Positions 34,264 through 42,364 of a DNA stretch of 42,464 nucleotides are shown here, in pieces. The first letter of the stretch is position 1. Every line of letters starts with the position of its first letter. The position numbers were made by a program, and so were the translations under genes. Source of the stretch: Bacillus sp. AFS073361 (GTDB lineage Bacteria > Bacillota > Bacilli > Bacillales > Cytobacillaceae). The DNA is taken from the NCBI RefSeq assembly GCF_002567005.1, contig NZ_NUZU01000030.1:1-42464 (forward strand), written 5' to 3'. The notes below the pieces were generated by a model. It was given only the letters and a program-made list of their open reading frames with translations, was not told where the DNA came from and made no database searches.

Positions 34264-35931
34264 TTAAATACTCTCTTTTTTAGATAGTTCAATCGATGCA
34301 GGGATCGCATCCATTCTTTGATAATCATTGACTAGAGCAATCTCGAATACTTCATGTAGGTGGGAAACCGGAACAATTTTTATTCCATCAATCTCATTTA
34401 AGATAGTTTGCATATTTTCTTCTGGAATGATCACTGTTTTTGCGCCTGCTTTTTTCGCGGCTTTTACCTTTGGATACACCCCGCCAATCGGTTTGACATT
34501 TCCATGGATACTAATTTCTCCCGTCATGGCAACCGTGTTGTCGATTGGAATTTTATAAATCGCTGAATAAATCCCCGTTGCCATAGCAATTCCTGCCGAT
34601 GGGCCGTCGATTGGAACACCGCCCGGGAAATTCACATGGATATCAAAGTCATTTGCTGGGACACCCATTGATCGTAACACGGTAATTACGTTTTCAATGG
34701 AACCGCGCGCCATACTCTTTCGGCGAATCGATTTGCCTTGTCCGCCGATACTTTCTTCATCAACAATCCCTGTGATATTGATGGTCCCCTTATCTTTTGC
34801 AGGAATGACGGTCACTTCAATTTCTAATAGTGCACCGGAGTTCGGCCCATAAACGGCCAAGCCATTCACAAGACCTACATGGGATAAATCATTAATTTTA
34901 CGTTCCATTCTTGGGGACATTTGGCTCGCATGGATGACCCACTCAATATCTTCATCCTTGATATAATTTCTTTCTTCCGTGATTGCAAGTCCTGCCGCAA
35001 TTTGGATTAAATTCACTGTTTCGCGCCCATTCCTTGCATAGTTCGATAGTGTATTGACGCCTGTTTCGTTGATTTGCAGGTTCACTTTTTGGGCAGCCTT
35101 ATTCGCAATTTCCACAATTTCTTCCTGGGTTAAATCCCGGAAGAATACCTCCATACATCGCGACCGTATCGCAGGGGGAATTTCACTTGGTGTCCTTGTC
35201 GTTGCCCCAATTAACCGAAAGTCAGCTGGCAGGCCATTTTTAAAAATATCATGGATATGGGTTGGAATTTGATTATTTTCCTCATGATAATACGCACTTT
35301 CAAGGAAAACCTTCCGATCCTCTAATACCTTTAAGAGCTTATTCATTTGAATCGGATGCAATTCTCCGATTTCATCGATAAAAAGGACCCCGCCATGTGC
35401 ATTGGTCACTGCCCCTTGCTTTGGCTGCGGGATTCCGGCTTGTCCCATGGCCCCTGCTCCTTGATAGATGGGATCATGGACTGAACCGATTAACGGGTCA
35501 GCAATTCCTCTTTCATCAAATCGTGCGGTCGTTGCATCTAGTTCAATAAATACAGATTCAGGTTTAAAAGGTGATTTACGATTTTTTTTCGCTTCTTCTA
35601 ATACAAGGCGTGCAGCTGCTGTTTTTCCAATTCCAGGCGGTCCATAAATGATCACATGCTGGGGATTTGGTCCACATAGTGCTGCTTTTAATGATTTAAT
35701 TCCATCTTCTTGGCCGACAATATCTTGAAAGCTTGAAGGCCGTACTTTTTCAGCTAATGGTTCTGAAAGTGAAATAGATCTCATTTTGCGAAGCTGCTCC
35801 ATTTCCTTTCGGGATTCCCGATCAATGGATACTTTTTGTGTCCGCTGATTCCTAAGCAAATTCCAAAAATACAGCCCAATAATGATTCCGAAGAATAGCT
35901 GTATAAATAAGGCAATCCCCGTCCAACTCAT
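34264..35931 (-). CDS. lonB: Membrane-anchored Lon-like protease LonB
   Basis: 555 residues. One N-terminal transmembrane helix (GIALFIQLFFGIIIGLYFW), then an AAA+ domain with Walker A IYGPPGIGKTAAARLV and Walker B GGVLFIDEIGEL, and a Lon protease domain with catalytic Ser in PIDGPSAGIAMATG and Lys in GGVYPKVKAAKKAG. In B. subtilis LonB is made in the forespore under sigma-F. It is next to lonA and clpX in the normal order but has its own transcription region. Confidence 0.96.
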   Translation of the reverse strand: MSWTGIALFIQLFFGIIIGLYFWNLLRNQRTQKVSIDRESRKEMEQLRKMRSISLSEPLAEKVRPSSFQDIVGQEDGIKSLKAALCGPNPQHVIIYGPPGIGKTAAARLVLEEAKKNRKSPFKPESVFIELDATTARFDERGIADPLIGSVHDPIYQGAGAMGQAGIPQPKQGAVTNAHGGVLFIDEIGELHPIQMNKLLKVLEDRKVFLESAYYHEENNQIPTHIHDIFKNGLPADFRLIGATTRTPSEIPPAIRSRCMEVFFRDLTQEEIVEIANKAAQKVNLQINETGVNTLSNYARNGRETVNLIQIAAGLAITEERNYIKDEDIEWVIHASQMSPRMERKINDLSHVGLVNGLAVYGPNSGALLEIEVTVIPAKDKGTINITGIVDEESIGGQGKSIRRKSMARGSIENVITVLRSMGVPANDFDIHVNFPGGVPIDGPSAGIAMATGIYSAIYKIPIDNTVAMTGEISIHGNVKPIGGVYPKVKAAKKAGAKTVIIPEENMQTILNEIDGIKIVPVSHLHEVFEIALVNDYQRMDAIPASIELSKKESI

Positions 35932-36053
35932 ACATTTCCCTCCTGCACTTCAACTTTTTACTAAATATATATTAATAAGTATTTCCTGCAGTGGGTTGGA
36001 ATAAACCACATATTCGTAAGAAACTGTTTCGGGAGATAGGGCGGAGAAATTGG

Positions 36054-36148
36054 ATTCGCTCATTGAAGGATGAAATTCGCTCATTGGACTATGAGATTCG
36101 CTCATCAATAGAGAAAATTCGCCCATTCATCCTGAAAATTCGCTCATT
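36054..36148. repeat. Phased 21-bp short repeat array (five copies of ATTCGCTCATT)
   Basis: ATTCGCTCATT starts at 36054, 36075, 36096, 36117 and 36138: an exact 21-base period with an 11-base conserved core (ATTCGCCCATT once, ATTCGCTCATC once) and a variable 10-base spacer. An isolated ATTCGT at 36012 is also in phase. On the plus strand the array reads as heptads IRSLKDE-IRSLDYE-IRSSIEK-IRPFILK-IRSLPIK in an open frame without a good start. It lies between lonB and the clpX terminator. Confidence 0.85.
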
Positions 36149-36162
36149 ACCAATAAAAAGCA

Positions 36163-36195
36163 AAAAAAAAGACCTGGCTAATGCCAGGCCTTTTG
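36163..36195 (-). terminator. Terminator after clpX
   Basis: CCTGGC/GCCAGG stem with flanking AAAAG/CTTTT pairs, TAAT loop, and T9 following on the minus strand, six bases past the clpX stop. Confidence 0.92.
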
Positions 36196-36200
36196 CTGAA

Positions 36201-37460
36201 TTATGCAGATTTCTCTTCAGCAACGACGGTTCCATCTTCTAATAAGAGTTTTGGAACACCATTGTTAATGACTGTTTCTTTGGTAATGACACACTTGGTA
36301 ATGTCATCACGTGAAGGAAGGTCGAACATGACATCCAACATAATTCCTTCAATGATGGAACGTAGACCACGTGCACCAGTTTTGCGCTCAATTGCCTTTT
36401 TGGCAATTTCAGTCAAAGCACCCTCTTCAAATTGAAGCTCAACATCGTCGATTTCAAGCATTTTTTGATATTGTTTAACAAGCGCATTTTTCGGCTTCGT
36501 TAAAATTTCAATTAATGCTGCTTCATCTAACTGCTCGAGGCTCGCAATTACTGGAAGACGTCCGATAAATTCTGGAATTAATCCAAATCGAAGTAAGTCT
36601 TCTGGTAGTACTTTTGATAGAAGTTCTTTCTGTGAAACTTCCTGCTGTTTAATATCGGATCCAAATCCAATTACTTTTTGACCTAAACGGCGTTTAATAA
36701 TTGGTTCAATGCCATCAAATGCTCCACCGCAAATAAAGAGGATATTTGTTGTATCGATTTGGATAAATTCTTGATGCGGGTGTTTTCTTCCACCTTGTGG
36801 AGGAACACTTGCAACCGTACCTTCAAGAATTTTTAATAAAGCTTGTTGAACGCCTTCACCAGAAACATCTCTTGTAATCGATGGATTTTCTGATTTACGG
36901 GCAATTTTATCAATCTCATCAATATAAATAATCCCTTTTTCTGCCTTTTCTACATCATAATCAGCAGATTGGATTAATTTTAATAAAATGTTCTCAACAT
37001 CTTCCCCAACATATCCAGCTTCCGTTAGTGAAGTAGCATCAGCAATAGCAAATGGTACATTCAAAATACGAGCCAATGTTTGGGCAAGTAATGTTTTACC
37101 ACTTCCTGTTGGTCCAATCATACAGATGTTACTCTTAGCAAGTTCAACATCATCAATTTTGCTATTCGAATTGATACGCTTGTAGTGATTGTATACTGCC
37201 ACTGAAAGTGATTTTTTTGCTTGATCTTGACCAATAACATATTCATCAAGAATTTCACAAATTTCCTTCGGCTTTGGTACATCTTTAAATTCTACTTCTT
37301 CTTCTGTTCCAAGCTCTTCCTCAACGATTTCGGTACAAAGTTCAATACATTCGTCACATATGTAAACTCCAGGCCCGGCAACCAATTTACGAACTTGGTC
37401 CTGTGTTTTACCACAGAAGGAACACTTTAATTGACCTTTTTCATCATTAAATTTAAACAA
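36201..37460 (-). CDS. clpX: ATP-dependent Clp protease ATP-binding subunit ClpX
   Basis: AAA+ unfoldase that feeds substrates to ClpP. N-terminal zinc domain [32 protein letters not shown] (about 11-42), Walker [18 protein letters not shown], pore loop in AGYVGEDVE, Walker [10 protein letters not shown], the [28 protein letters not shown] motif and the ClpP-contacting loop region with IGFG. 419 residues, standard. No CtsR operator is seen in its upstream region. Confidence 0.98.
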   Translation of the reverse strand: MFKFNDEKGQLKCSFCGKTQDQVRKLVAGPGVYICDECIELCTEIVEEELGTEEEVEFKDVPKPKEICEILDEYVIGQDQAKKSLSVAVYNHYKRINSNSKIDDVELAKSNICMIGPTGSGKTLLAQTLARILNVPFAIADATSLTEAGYVGEDVENILLKLIQSADYDVEKAEKGIIYIDEIDKIARKSENPSITRDVSGEGVQQALLKILEGTVASVPPQGGRKHPHQEFIQIDTTNILFICGGAFDGIEPIIKRRLGQKVIGFGSDIKQQEVSQKELLSKVLPEDLLRFGLIPEFIGRLPVIASLEQLDEAALIEILTKPKNALVKQYQKMLEIDDVELQFEEGALTEIAKKAIERKTGARGLRSIIEGIMLDVMFDLPSRDDITKCVITKETVINNGVPKLLLEDGTVVAEEKSA

Positions 37461-37807
37461 ATCCTTTCACCCCTTAAAACATGTTAGTATCATATGCAAA
37501 GCAGCGAATTACACAAACAAAAGTCATGTCTCTCTCTAATTATTAAATAGTATGTATGTTGCATTGTAACACAGAATGCCAATGGACTGGAAATAAAAAG
37601 CTTAAGGTAAATAGTTTTCCGTTTGTTTGTGTAATTCATTTTAAAACACTTATGTATTCTTTAATCTTAACCATTACGATAAAAATAAATCTTAAAGCTG
37701 TCTGGAAATTATTTTATATTTTAATTCGCCTTGGTCGAGATGATTTCCTGCCCATTGTTAAAAATGTTCCCACTTCTTATTATAATATGTATTTGTAGAA
37801 ATGTATA
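37461..37807. other. Gene-free AT-rich interval between clpX and tig with a 16-base inverted repeat
   Basis: No coding sequence is supported here. GAATTACACAAACAAA (37506-37521) and its exact reverse complement TTTGTTTGTGTAATTC (37622-37637) flank 100 bases. The clpX ribosome site (AAAGGATTTG region) lies near 37461-37480. Promoter elements for clpX could be in the 37540-37600 stretch (minus strand TACAAT, TTTAAT) but none has a good -35. Confidence 0.6.
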
Positions 37808-37840
37808 AAACAAGGCACGATATATATCGTGCCTTGCATT
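37808..37840 (-). terminator. Terminator downstream of tig
   Basis: AAGGCACGATATATATCGTGCCTT is a perfect palindrome (12-bp half sites), followed on the minus strand by GTTTTAT. It lies past the second intergenic repeat copy. Confidence 0.75.
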
Positions 37841-37854
37841 ATACAAGTTAATTG

Positions 37855-37908
37855 TCTAGCTCCAGTGACCTGCGACTAGTGTACTTCGCAAAACGGTCAC
37901 TGGAGCTT
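37855..37908. repeat. Dispersed intergenic repeat, copy 2, forming a 13-bp hairpin
   Basis: TCTAGCTCCAG, CTAGTGTACTTCGC, AAACGG and CTTTTCT are shared with 1303-1357. In this copy AGCTCCAGTGACC pairs perfectly with GGTCACTGGAGCT, giving a long hairpin followed by TTTTCT on the plus strand. It sits six bases past the tig stop. Confidence 0.7.
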
Positions 37909-37914
37909 TTCTAA

Positions 37915-39192
37915 TTACTTCTTGTTTTCAACAAGAAAGTCTACTGCTTTTTTAAGTTTAAGGTCTGATTGGATACCTTCAAGTCCACCTAGAGCTTGTT
38001 TAATGCTATCAACAGTCATGTTGTACATGCCAGCCATGTTTTCAAGTTCAGCATTAACTTCTTCGTCAGTTACTTCTAGGTTTTCAGCCTTAGCAATCGC
38101 TTCTAGTGTTAAGTTCACACGTACGCGGTTTACAGCTTCTTCTTTCATTTGCTCACGTAAAGCATTTTCATCTTGACCTGAGAATTGGAAGTATAATTCA
38201 AGGTTCATACCTTGCATTTGTAAACGTTGTTCGAATTCTTGAAGCATACGGTTTACTTCGTTAGTAACCATCACTTCTGGAATTTCAACTTCTGCATTTG
38301 CAGCAGCTTTTTCAACAACAGTATCACGTAAATGGTGCTCAGCTTCGTGCTTCTTGCTGTTTTCTAAACGAGTTTTGATTTTCTCTTTAAGCGCATCTAA
38401 TGTTTCAACTTCATCATCCACATCTTTAGCAAACTCGTCATCTAATTCAGGAAGTTCTTTTCCTTTAATTTCATGAATAGTTACTTTGAAAACTGCAGGC
38501 TTACCAGCAAGTTCAGCTGCATGATATTCTTCAGGGAATGTTACTTCCACGTCTTTAGATTCACCAGCAGCTAGTCCTACTAATTGCTCTTCAAAACCTG
38601 GGATGAATGATCCAGATCCGATTTCAAGTGAATGATTTTCAGCTTTTCCGCCCTCGAAAGCAACGCCATCAACGAATCCTTCGAAATCTAGAACAACTGT
38701 ATCGCCGTTTTCTACTGTACCTTCTTCTTTAACAACAAGTTCAGCTTGGCGCTCTTGAAGAGTTTTTAATTCGTTAGCAACATCTTCATCAGTCACGTTT
38801 GTGTCTAATGCTTCTACTTCTAAACCTTTGTATTCGCCTAATGTTACTTCAGGCTTAACTTGAACAGTAGCTTTGAAGATAAGTTCTTTGCCTTTTTCCA
38901 TTTGCTCGATGTCGATGTCTGGACGGTCGATTGGCTCGATTCCAGTTTCGTCAATTGCGCTTCCATATGCTTCAGGAAGAAGAATATCTAATGCATCTTG
39001 ATATAGAGATTCTACACCAAAACGCTTTTCGAACATTTGACGTGGCATTTTTCCTTTACGGAAACCTGGAACGTTAACTTGCTTTACAACCTTTTGGAAT
39101 GCCGCGTTTAAACCTTCGTTTACTTTGTCCGCACTTACTTCAACAGTAAGAACGCCACGGTTTCCTTCTAACTTTTCCCATTTTGCTGACAT
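37915..39192 (-). CDS. tig: Trigger factor, ribosome-associated chaperone and prolyl isomerase
   Basis: Binds nascent chains at the ribosome exit. The N-domain has the L23-binding signature [17 protein letters not shown] (about 44-60), the FKBP-type PPIase domain starts near 150 ([47 protein letters not shown]) and the C-domain is helical to FLVENKK. The start is the ATG at 39192 with GGAGGGAAAATGT before it. 425 residues. Confidence 0.97.
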   Translation of the reverse strand: MSAKWEKLEGNRGVLTVEVSADKVNEGLNAAFQKVVKQVNVPGFRKGKMPRQMFEKRFGVESLYQDALDILLPEAYGSAIDETGIEPIDRPDIDIEQMEKGKELIFKATVQVKPEVTLGEYKGLEVEALDTNVTDEDVANELKTLQERQAELVVKEEGTVENGDTVVLDFEGFVDGVAFEGGKAENHSLEIGSGSFIPGFEEQLVGLAAGESKDVEVTFPEEYHAAELAGKPAVFKVTIHEIKGKELPELDDEFAKDVDDEVETLDALKEKIKTRLENSKKHEAEHHLRDTVVEKAAANAEVEIPEVMVTNEVNRMLQEFEQRLQMQGMNLELYFQFSGQDENALREQMKEEAVNRVRVNLTLEAIAKAENLEVTDEEVNAELENMAGMYNMTVDSIKQALGGLEGIQSDLKLKKAVDFLVENKK

Positions 39193-39324
39193 ACATTTTC
39201 CCTCCAACAATCTATTCTCATATCATTCGTAACGAATTTGAGTAGTTTGGAAATCACTTTCTATCAAAGCTAATTTCCTTTTTTTAAATGTAAAATATAG
39301 TTTTTTACACAATGCAACCACTAC

Positions 39325-39352
39325 ATTATAACATAGGATTGATTTCTTTCAA
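39325..39352 (-). promoter_or_regulatory. Sigma-A promoter of tig with extended -10
   Basis: TTGAAA (39347-39352, minus), 16 bases, TGTTATAAT with a perfect TATAAT (39325-39330, minus). It lies 132 bases before the tig start and close to the ysoA stop. Confidence 0.75.
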
Positions 39353-39360
39353 CAGCGAGC

Positions 39361-40386
39361 CTATATATTAGGATAAGAAATTTTCTCAATTTCCTCAATT
39401 TTTGAGATAGCTTCTTCGATTTCCCGAACAGATACACCGTATTTCTTGGAAAGATCATCCATACTTGTATTTATCCCCATATAATCTTGTGCCAAGTAGT
39501 GAAAGGCGGCGGCCCACGCATGAGTACTTTCGGGCTCTAATTCGAACGGATAGCTTATAAAAAAATTACGCTCAACCATTCCGCTCGTATTTTCAAAAAG
39601 ACCAGGGTTTTCGCTTTCCAGATGAGATTCTAGAAAAGCTTTTATCTCACGCATTCTTGGTTCTTCTCTAACCTCAGGAAGTTGTGTTGGAATAACTTTC
39701 TTATCCACGCCAAATTTCCTGATCAAAAGTTCTCTATCAATTTCCTGCTCTTTTAAAAGAGTTAAGAGAATCGTTTTTAAAAATGGATGACCTGCTTCCG
39801 CTTCTAAATAATCAGCAATTTCATGGAGGTAGGGGCGAATATTTTTCTCGGCTAAGCTTGAGATGAGGAGCATTTGTTCGTTTAGATTCTCATTCGCAAA
39901 TAGGTTTAACTCTTGGACCGTTGTTTCCTCTGGCTCGTTCTCTTCAAGATCTAGTTGACTGTTCTCTGCCATCCTTCGGCTGAACTGAAGGATCGTTAGA
40001 AAATGATCATGTTTTTCCGGCGGAATCTCTTTTTCTTCTAAAAGCGCTTCGACGGTTGACACAATTTCATGATATTCATGGAGTTGGATCAATACTGTCA
40101 AATAGAGGTCGACCATCTGAAGGTAATCACCAATCCCCTTATGGAGCATTTCCTTGGCGAGTGCTTTCGCTTTTTGAAAAGAAGAAGCTTCAAAATAAGC
40201 AAGAACCAGTCCAATCAAAATTTCGTCATTGTCAGGGTCATATTCTCTTGCTTCTTCCAATAGATTGATCGCTTCTTTAAATTTTTTCTTCTCAAGGTTT
40301 TCGAGACCTTTGTCGGTTAATCTTTTTTCAAGGCCGGGAAAAAAGACTATATTATCTATTCGTTTCACACGTTCCCTTTTTTTCAT
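39361..40386 (-). CDS. ysoA: YsoA-like TPR-domain protein
   Basis: 341 residues, soluble, with tetratricopeptide-type helices: LTDKGLENLEKKKFKEAINLLEEAREYDPDNDEILIGLVLAYFEASSFQKAKALAKEML covers two units (about 22-82). A Glu-rich helical middle part and a C-terminal region with WAAAFHYLAQDYMGINTSMDDLSKKYGVSVREIEEAISKIEEI, helix-turn-helix-like, follow. The function of YsoA is not known to me; the name rests on its place next to tig and the TPR content. It probably mediates protein contacts. Confidence 0.82.
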   Translation of the reverse strand: MKKRERVKRIDNIVFFPGLEKRLTDKGLENLEKKKFKEAINLLEEAREYDPDNDEILIGLVLAYFEASSFQKAKALAKEMLHKGIGDYLQMVDLYLTVLIQLHEYHEIVSTVEALLEEKEIPPEKHDHFLTILQFSRRMAENSQLDLEENEPEETTVQELNLFANENLNEQMLLISSLAEKNIRPYLHEIADYLEAEAGHPFLKTILLTLLKEQEIDRELLIRKFGVDKKVIPTQLPEVREEPRMREIKAFLESHLESENPGLFENTSGMVERNFFISYPFELEPESTHAWAAAFHYLAQDYMGINTSMDDLSKKYGVSVREIEEAISKIEEIEKISYPNI

Positions 40387-40485
40387 AAAAAAACCGTCCT
40401 TAGGATTGTCATGGGAATTAGTTTAGCATAAATAAAGGGTAAAAAAAAATAATGATTCGGCTCAGAAGTATCAATTGTTCAGTTA

Positions 40486-40647
40486 CTAATTTCTTGTTAA
40501 GGAACTTCTCGATAATTTTTTGCAAATTTTACATTTAGCATGTGCATGCTCTGTATGGGGGAGTAAAATCATATAGCCCTTTTCATAAAGATCAACCTGA
40601 GCCTTTAGAACACCTAGGTCTCCTTTACTTTTAGTATGATGTTTCAT
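40486..40647 (-). pseudogene. Truncated PD-(D/E)XK group I intron-type homing endonuclease remnant
   Basis: 53 residues: MKHHTKSKGDLGVLKAQVDLYEKGYMILLPHTEHA then AKCKICKKLSRSSLTRN. The pattern TKxKGDxGVxxxxxDLxxKGYxVLxPxTEHxPFDL is what I recall for the N-terminus of group I intron-associated PD-(D/E)XK endonucleases (I-SspI family). Here the match stops at TEHA, exactly before the catalytic FDL...QVKYR part, and a CxxC-containing tail follows, so the nuclease core is missing. The ATG at 40647 has GGGTGG upstream. It lies 90 bases downstream of the intron-bearing tRNA-Arg on the same strand, outside the intron. It could instead be an unrelated small CxxC protein. Confidence 0.6.
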
Positions 40648-40684
40648 TTTATTTCCACCCTTCAACAATTTGCATAATAAAACA

Positions 40685-40712
40685 GAAAAAAACCCACTTA
40701 TAAAAAGTGAGT
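40685..40712 (-). terminator. Terminator of the tRNA-Arg gene
   Basis: ACTCACTT pairs with AAGTGGGT (40705-40712 with 40692-40699, one G-T pair), five-base loop, then T7 on the minus strand. It lies 25 bases after the tRNA 3' end. Confidence 0.85.
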
Positions 40713-40736
40713 TTTTTCCTCTAGTATGTAGTATAG

Positions 40737-41096
40737 CGTCCCAGGAGAGATTCGAACTCCCGACCCACGCCTTAGCTTACCACTATGACTTTCGTCACCA
40801 AACAAAGCTGTTTGTGGTCTGGACTATATCTTCACCATTTCAGGTGCGACACGTGTAGTCTCTACGGAACCTCACGATAATCAAAATGATTATTTCTTAA
40901 AATCTCTACCACTGATATATCAGTCATTCAAGATTTCTCTTCCTTATGCAAGGCGTAAGTTTCCTCGGTATTACCATCAGCATAATCTGTTAAGGCTTCA
41001 CCGATATAGTGTCGTCCACTTTATAGGTTCTTGTTTCCCTATAAAGGCTCCTATTTTCTTGAAGGGCGTTGCTCTATCCAGCTGAGCTACTGGGAC
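40737..41096 (-). tRNA. tRNA-Arg(UCU), split in the anticodon by a group I intron
   Basis: 5' exon 41096-41062: GTCCCAG-TA-GCTC-AGCTGGATA-GAGC-A-ACGCC-CTT. 3' exon 40775-40737: CTAA-GGCGT-GGGTC-GGGAG-TTCGAAT-CTCTC-CTGGGAC-G. Joined, the exons give a perfect cloverleaf: seven acceptor pairs, a D-arm, anticodon stem ACGCC/GGCGT, loop CTTCTAA (anticodon UCU, positions 34-36), T-arm with TTCGAAT loop and discriminator G. CCA is not encoded. The break lies between anticodon positions 34 and 35. In this genome the gene must be spliced to read AGA codons with this tRNA. Same position next to ysnB as a tRNA cluster seen in Bacillus genomes (from memory). A strong promoter and a terminator flank it, so it is expressed. 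Confidence 0.93.
40776..41061 (-). ncRNA. Group I self-splicing intron (286 nt) in tRNA-Arg(UCU)
   Basis: The insert follows exon base T34 and ends in G (GTAAG|CTAA), as group I introns require. Core helices read from the sequence: P2 CTTTATAGG/CCTATAAAG; P3 CGACAC (41014-41009) with GTGTCG (40852-40847); P4 TCGGT/ACCGA; P7 GACTA (40860-40856) with TAGTC (40826-40822); P8 CACC (40846-40843) with GGTG (40836-40833) right after P3; J8/7 AAGATA, the most conserved linker; and P9-type hairpins CCACAAA/TTTGTTTGG and TGAC-GAAA-GTCA with a GNRA loop. No open reading frame is inside. P1 could not be drawn with confidence. Subgroup not assigned. Confidence 0.93.
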
Positions 41097-41121
41097 ATAT
41101 AAGTTGTTTAAGACAAGATTT

Positions 41122-41150
41122 ATTATATTATCATAAGATCAAAAAGTCAA
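41122..41150 (-). promoter_or_regulatory. Promoter of tRNA-Arg
   Basis: TTGACT (41145-41150, minus), 17 bases, TATAAT (41122-41127, minus): near-perfect sigma-A promoter, 26 bases before the mature tRNA 5' end. Confidence 0.9.
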
Positions 41151-41174
41151 CACACTTTCTACTATTTTTTTAAA

Positions 41175-41200
41175 AAAAGAAAAAGGGAGAGGAATTCTCC
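41175..41200 (-). terminator. Terminator after ysnB
   Basis: GGGAGAATTCCTCTCCC stem on the minus strand followed by TTTTTCTTTTTTT. It ends the ysnA-ysnB transcript before the tRNA promoter. Confidence 0.85.
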
Positions 41201-41207
41201 CACTTAA

Positions 41208-41723
41208 TTATGACAGGACAAACTCACGGGCTAGTTCCGTAACCTCCTGGCCACTTACTTCAAAAACCGACATTTTAATCTTTTCATTCTCCAAATCCAG
41301 AATGATATAAGTCTTTTCAAAACGTTCCCTCGGCAGACGGATGCTGCCTGGATTTAAAAATAAGATCCCATCAATCACTTCCGCACCAAGGACATGTGAG
41401 TGTCCGAAACAGGCGATATTCGCATTTACTTCCTGTGCTTTATATTTTATATTCATCAAAGAGGTCTTAACGGAATAACGGTGGCCGTGGGTAATAAAAA
41501 ACTTGCGCCCCGCCACTTCAGAAGTTGTCTCAAGTGGGAATCCTCCACCAAAATCACAATTTCCCATTACCGTTAGATAGCCGGAAATTGCTGCGTCATC
41601 TGGAGATAATTCCGAATCACCGCAGTGAATCATTAAATCGACCTCATCTAAATGTCTTTCTCTTATTACACGGAGTTCCTTGGTTAATCCATGGCTATCA
41701 CTAACAATTAAAACCTTACTCAT
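41208..41723 (-). CDS. ysnB: YsnB-like metallophosphoesterase (MJ0936/YfcE type)
   Basis: 171-residue calcineurin-like phosphodiesterase. Metal motifs are visible in order: VSDSHG (residues 7-12), HCGDSE (33-38), MGNCDFGG (GNCD, near 53-60), ITHGHRYSVK and CFGHSHVLG, ending in LNPGSIRLPR. Substrate is unknown; relatives act on small phosphodiesters in vitro. Its ATG shares a base with the ysnA stop (TAATG), so it is co-translated with ysnA. Confidence 0.93.
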   Translation of the reverse strand: MSKVLIVSDSHGLTKELRVIRERHLDEVDLMIHCGDSELSPDDAAISGYLTVMGNCDFGGGFPLETTSEVAGRKFFITHGHRYSVKTSLMNIKYKAQEVNANIACFGHSHVLGAEVIDGILFLNPGSIRLPRERFEKTYIILDLENEKIKMSVFEVSGQEVTELAREFVLS

Positions 41724-42331
41724 TACTGCTCCGCTCTTTCTAAAATTTCATCCAAGACCACATCTAGCTTTTTCAAGGCATTCGCACGATGGCTGATCTT
41801 GTTTTTTTCTTCCGATGATAGCTCGGCCATCGATAAGCCCTTCTCAGGCACATAAAAAACCGGATCATAGCCAAACCCATTTGTACCTCTTCTCGCTTCA
41901 AGAATTCGTCCTTCACAGGTGCCTGACACCGTTTCTGTTTCTTGCCCTGGAACTGCGACTGCCAAGGCACAGTAGAACCTTGCCGTCCGCTTCTCCTCGG
42001 GAATACCTTCTAATTCAGACAATACTTTATCGGTATTGTTCTGGTCATTTTTCGGTTCGCCCGCATATCGTGCTGAATAAATCCCTGGTCTCCCTTCTAG
42101 GGCGTCCACGATTAAGCCTGAATCGTCGCCAATGACCATTTGTCCAAGTGCTTTGGAGACCGCAACCGCCTTCAAAGTCGCATTTTCTTCAAAGGTTGTG
42201 CCAGTTTCCTCCACTTCAGGAATATCAGGATAATCTAGCAAGGTGCGAACTGTAATCCCTCTTGACGAAAAGATATGTTCAAATTCCCTCGCTTTTCCTG
42301 GATTTTTAGTTGCAATAATAACTTCCTTCAT
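41723..42331 (-). CDS. ysnA: dITP/XTP pyrophosphatase (RdgB/HAM1 family)
   Basis: Removes deaminated purine nucleotides (dITP, XTP). The start [19 protein letters not shown], the conserved [39 protein letters not shown] and the C-terminal [15 protein letters not shown]...[13 protein letters not shown] are all present. 202 residues, standard. Upstream partner of ysnB. Confidence 0.96.
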   Translation of the reverse strand: MKEVIIATKNPGKAREFEHIFSSRGITVRTLLDYPDIPEVEETGTTFEENATLKAVAVSKALGQMVIGDDSGLIVDALEGRPGIYSARYAGEPKNDQNNTDKVLSELEGIPEEKRTARFYCALAVAVPGQETETVSGTCEGRILEARRGTNGFGYDPVFYVPEKGLSMAELSSEEKNKISHRANALKKLDVVLDEILERAEQ

Positions 42332-42364
42332 TTCAATCGCCTCTTATTTTTTTAATAAATAGGC

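Noticed and set aside
36054..36148. Possible CRISPR array
   Set aside because: Cores are only 11 bases and spacers 10 bases, far below CRISPR sizes, and no cas genes are near.
35991..36242. Heptad-repeat protein (IRSLxxE) as a gene
   Set aside because: No ATG or good ribosome site near its start, and the frame runs through the clpX terminator into the clpX 3' end on the other strand. Kept only as a DNA repeat.
40670..40858. Plus-strand open frame with SQERFELPTHALAYH
   Set aside because: It is the antisense of the tRNA-Arg 3' exon and intron end; SQERFELPT-type peptides are a typical false product of antisense tRNA.
40776..41061. The tRNA insert as an IS element or degraded tRNA pseudogene
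   Set aside because: No target duplication or terminal repeats, both exons are intact and pair perfectly, and the insert has group I core helices.
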